From: Nemertoderma westbladi | Lineage: Eukaryota; Xenacoelomorpha; Nemertodermatida; Nemertodermatidae | Direction of reading: 5' to 3' | DNA length: 26,920 nucleotides | Assembly (NCBI GenBank): GCA_032718475.1 | Contig: JAUCBJ010007208.1 | Span: forward strand, 1-26,920 | In this document: piece after piece, positions 26,817 to 26,920 of the stretch | Numbering within the stretch: the stretch's first letter is position 1 | Layout: every line of letters begins with the position of its first letter | The notes under the pieces: generated by a model | Database searches by the model: none | The model's input: only the letters and a program-made list of their open reading frames with translations | What the model was told of the DNA's origin: nothing | Translations under genes and position numbers: made by a program

Positions 26817-26920
26817 AAAATTGTAACTATTCATAATTCTTTGGAATATTATATCAAATATATTTTGGATTAAGTATTTAGGTTAATTATTTTATTACTG
26901 TTCTATGTTTATGTATGTAA

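Overview
The window looks like nuclear DNA from a marine invertebrate animal. The reasons are an AT-rich background, a spliced-gene start exon, a transmembrane fibrinogen-domain gene, several families of decayed LINEs, and dispersed words such as taggcctac and accggta. A deuterostome such as an echinoderm is my inference from gene content and word usage. Nothing here is bacterial: there are no operons, and the long open frames are genes, one retrotransposon polyprotein, or stop-free tandem repeats.

Layout. Positions 1-4250 hold two minus-strand single-exon genes, a Ulp1/C48-type cysteine protease-like protein (399-1472) and a type II membrane protein with a coiled coil and a C-terminal fibrinogen-related domain (3135-4241). 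Two strong hairpin-forming inverted repeats lie between them. Positions 4445-12935 are a nested repeat complex. A LINE reverse-transcriptase scrap comes first, followed by a 72-bp tandem array whose unit is itself a piece of the C-terminus of a LINE ORF2. A complete Ty3/Gypsy-type LTR retrotransposon (5859-11547, minus strand) splits the array, and the array ends in the intact-looking C-terminal tail of the parent LINE. The LTRs differ only by a 4-bp indel by eye, a 5-bp target duplication (ccacg) is present, and the gag-pol frame is uninterrupted, so the insertion is young.

Positions 12936-14832 are mostly featureless apart from a 152-bp inverted-repeat element. Positions 14833-20096 are almost all repeats: about 119 copies of a 16-bp unit, 56 copies of a 36-bp unit that keeps one 684-codon frame open, and a fold-back element of about 1.1 kb with arms near 0.5 kb. 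The fold-back end supplies the stop codon of the 684-codon frame.

Positions 20103-26920 hold fragments of at least two LINE families, a 68-bp tandem array (24234-24833), and one easily missed host feature. That feature is a 66-base first coding exon of a CD9/CD81-like tetraspanin (21359-21424, plus strand) followed by a consensus splice donor. The rest of the window would then be its first intron, at least in part.

The genes do not form a pathway. The coherent story is repeat biology: a LINE 3' end amplified into a satellite, a young LTR element inserted into it, and a cluster of homogeneous minisatellites beside a large palindrome. I found no defence system, CRISPR array, or rRNA or tRNA gene.
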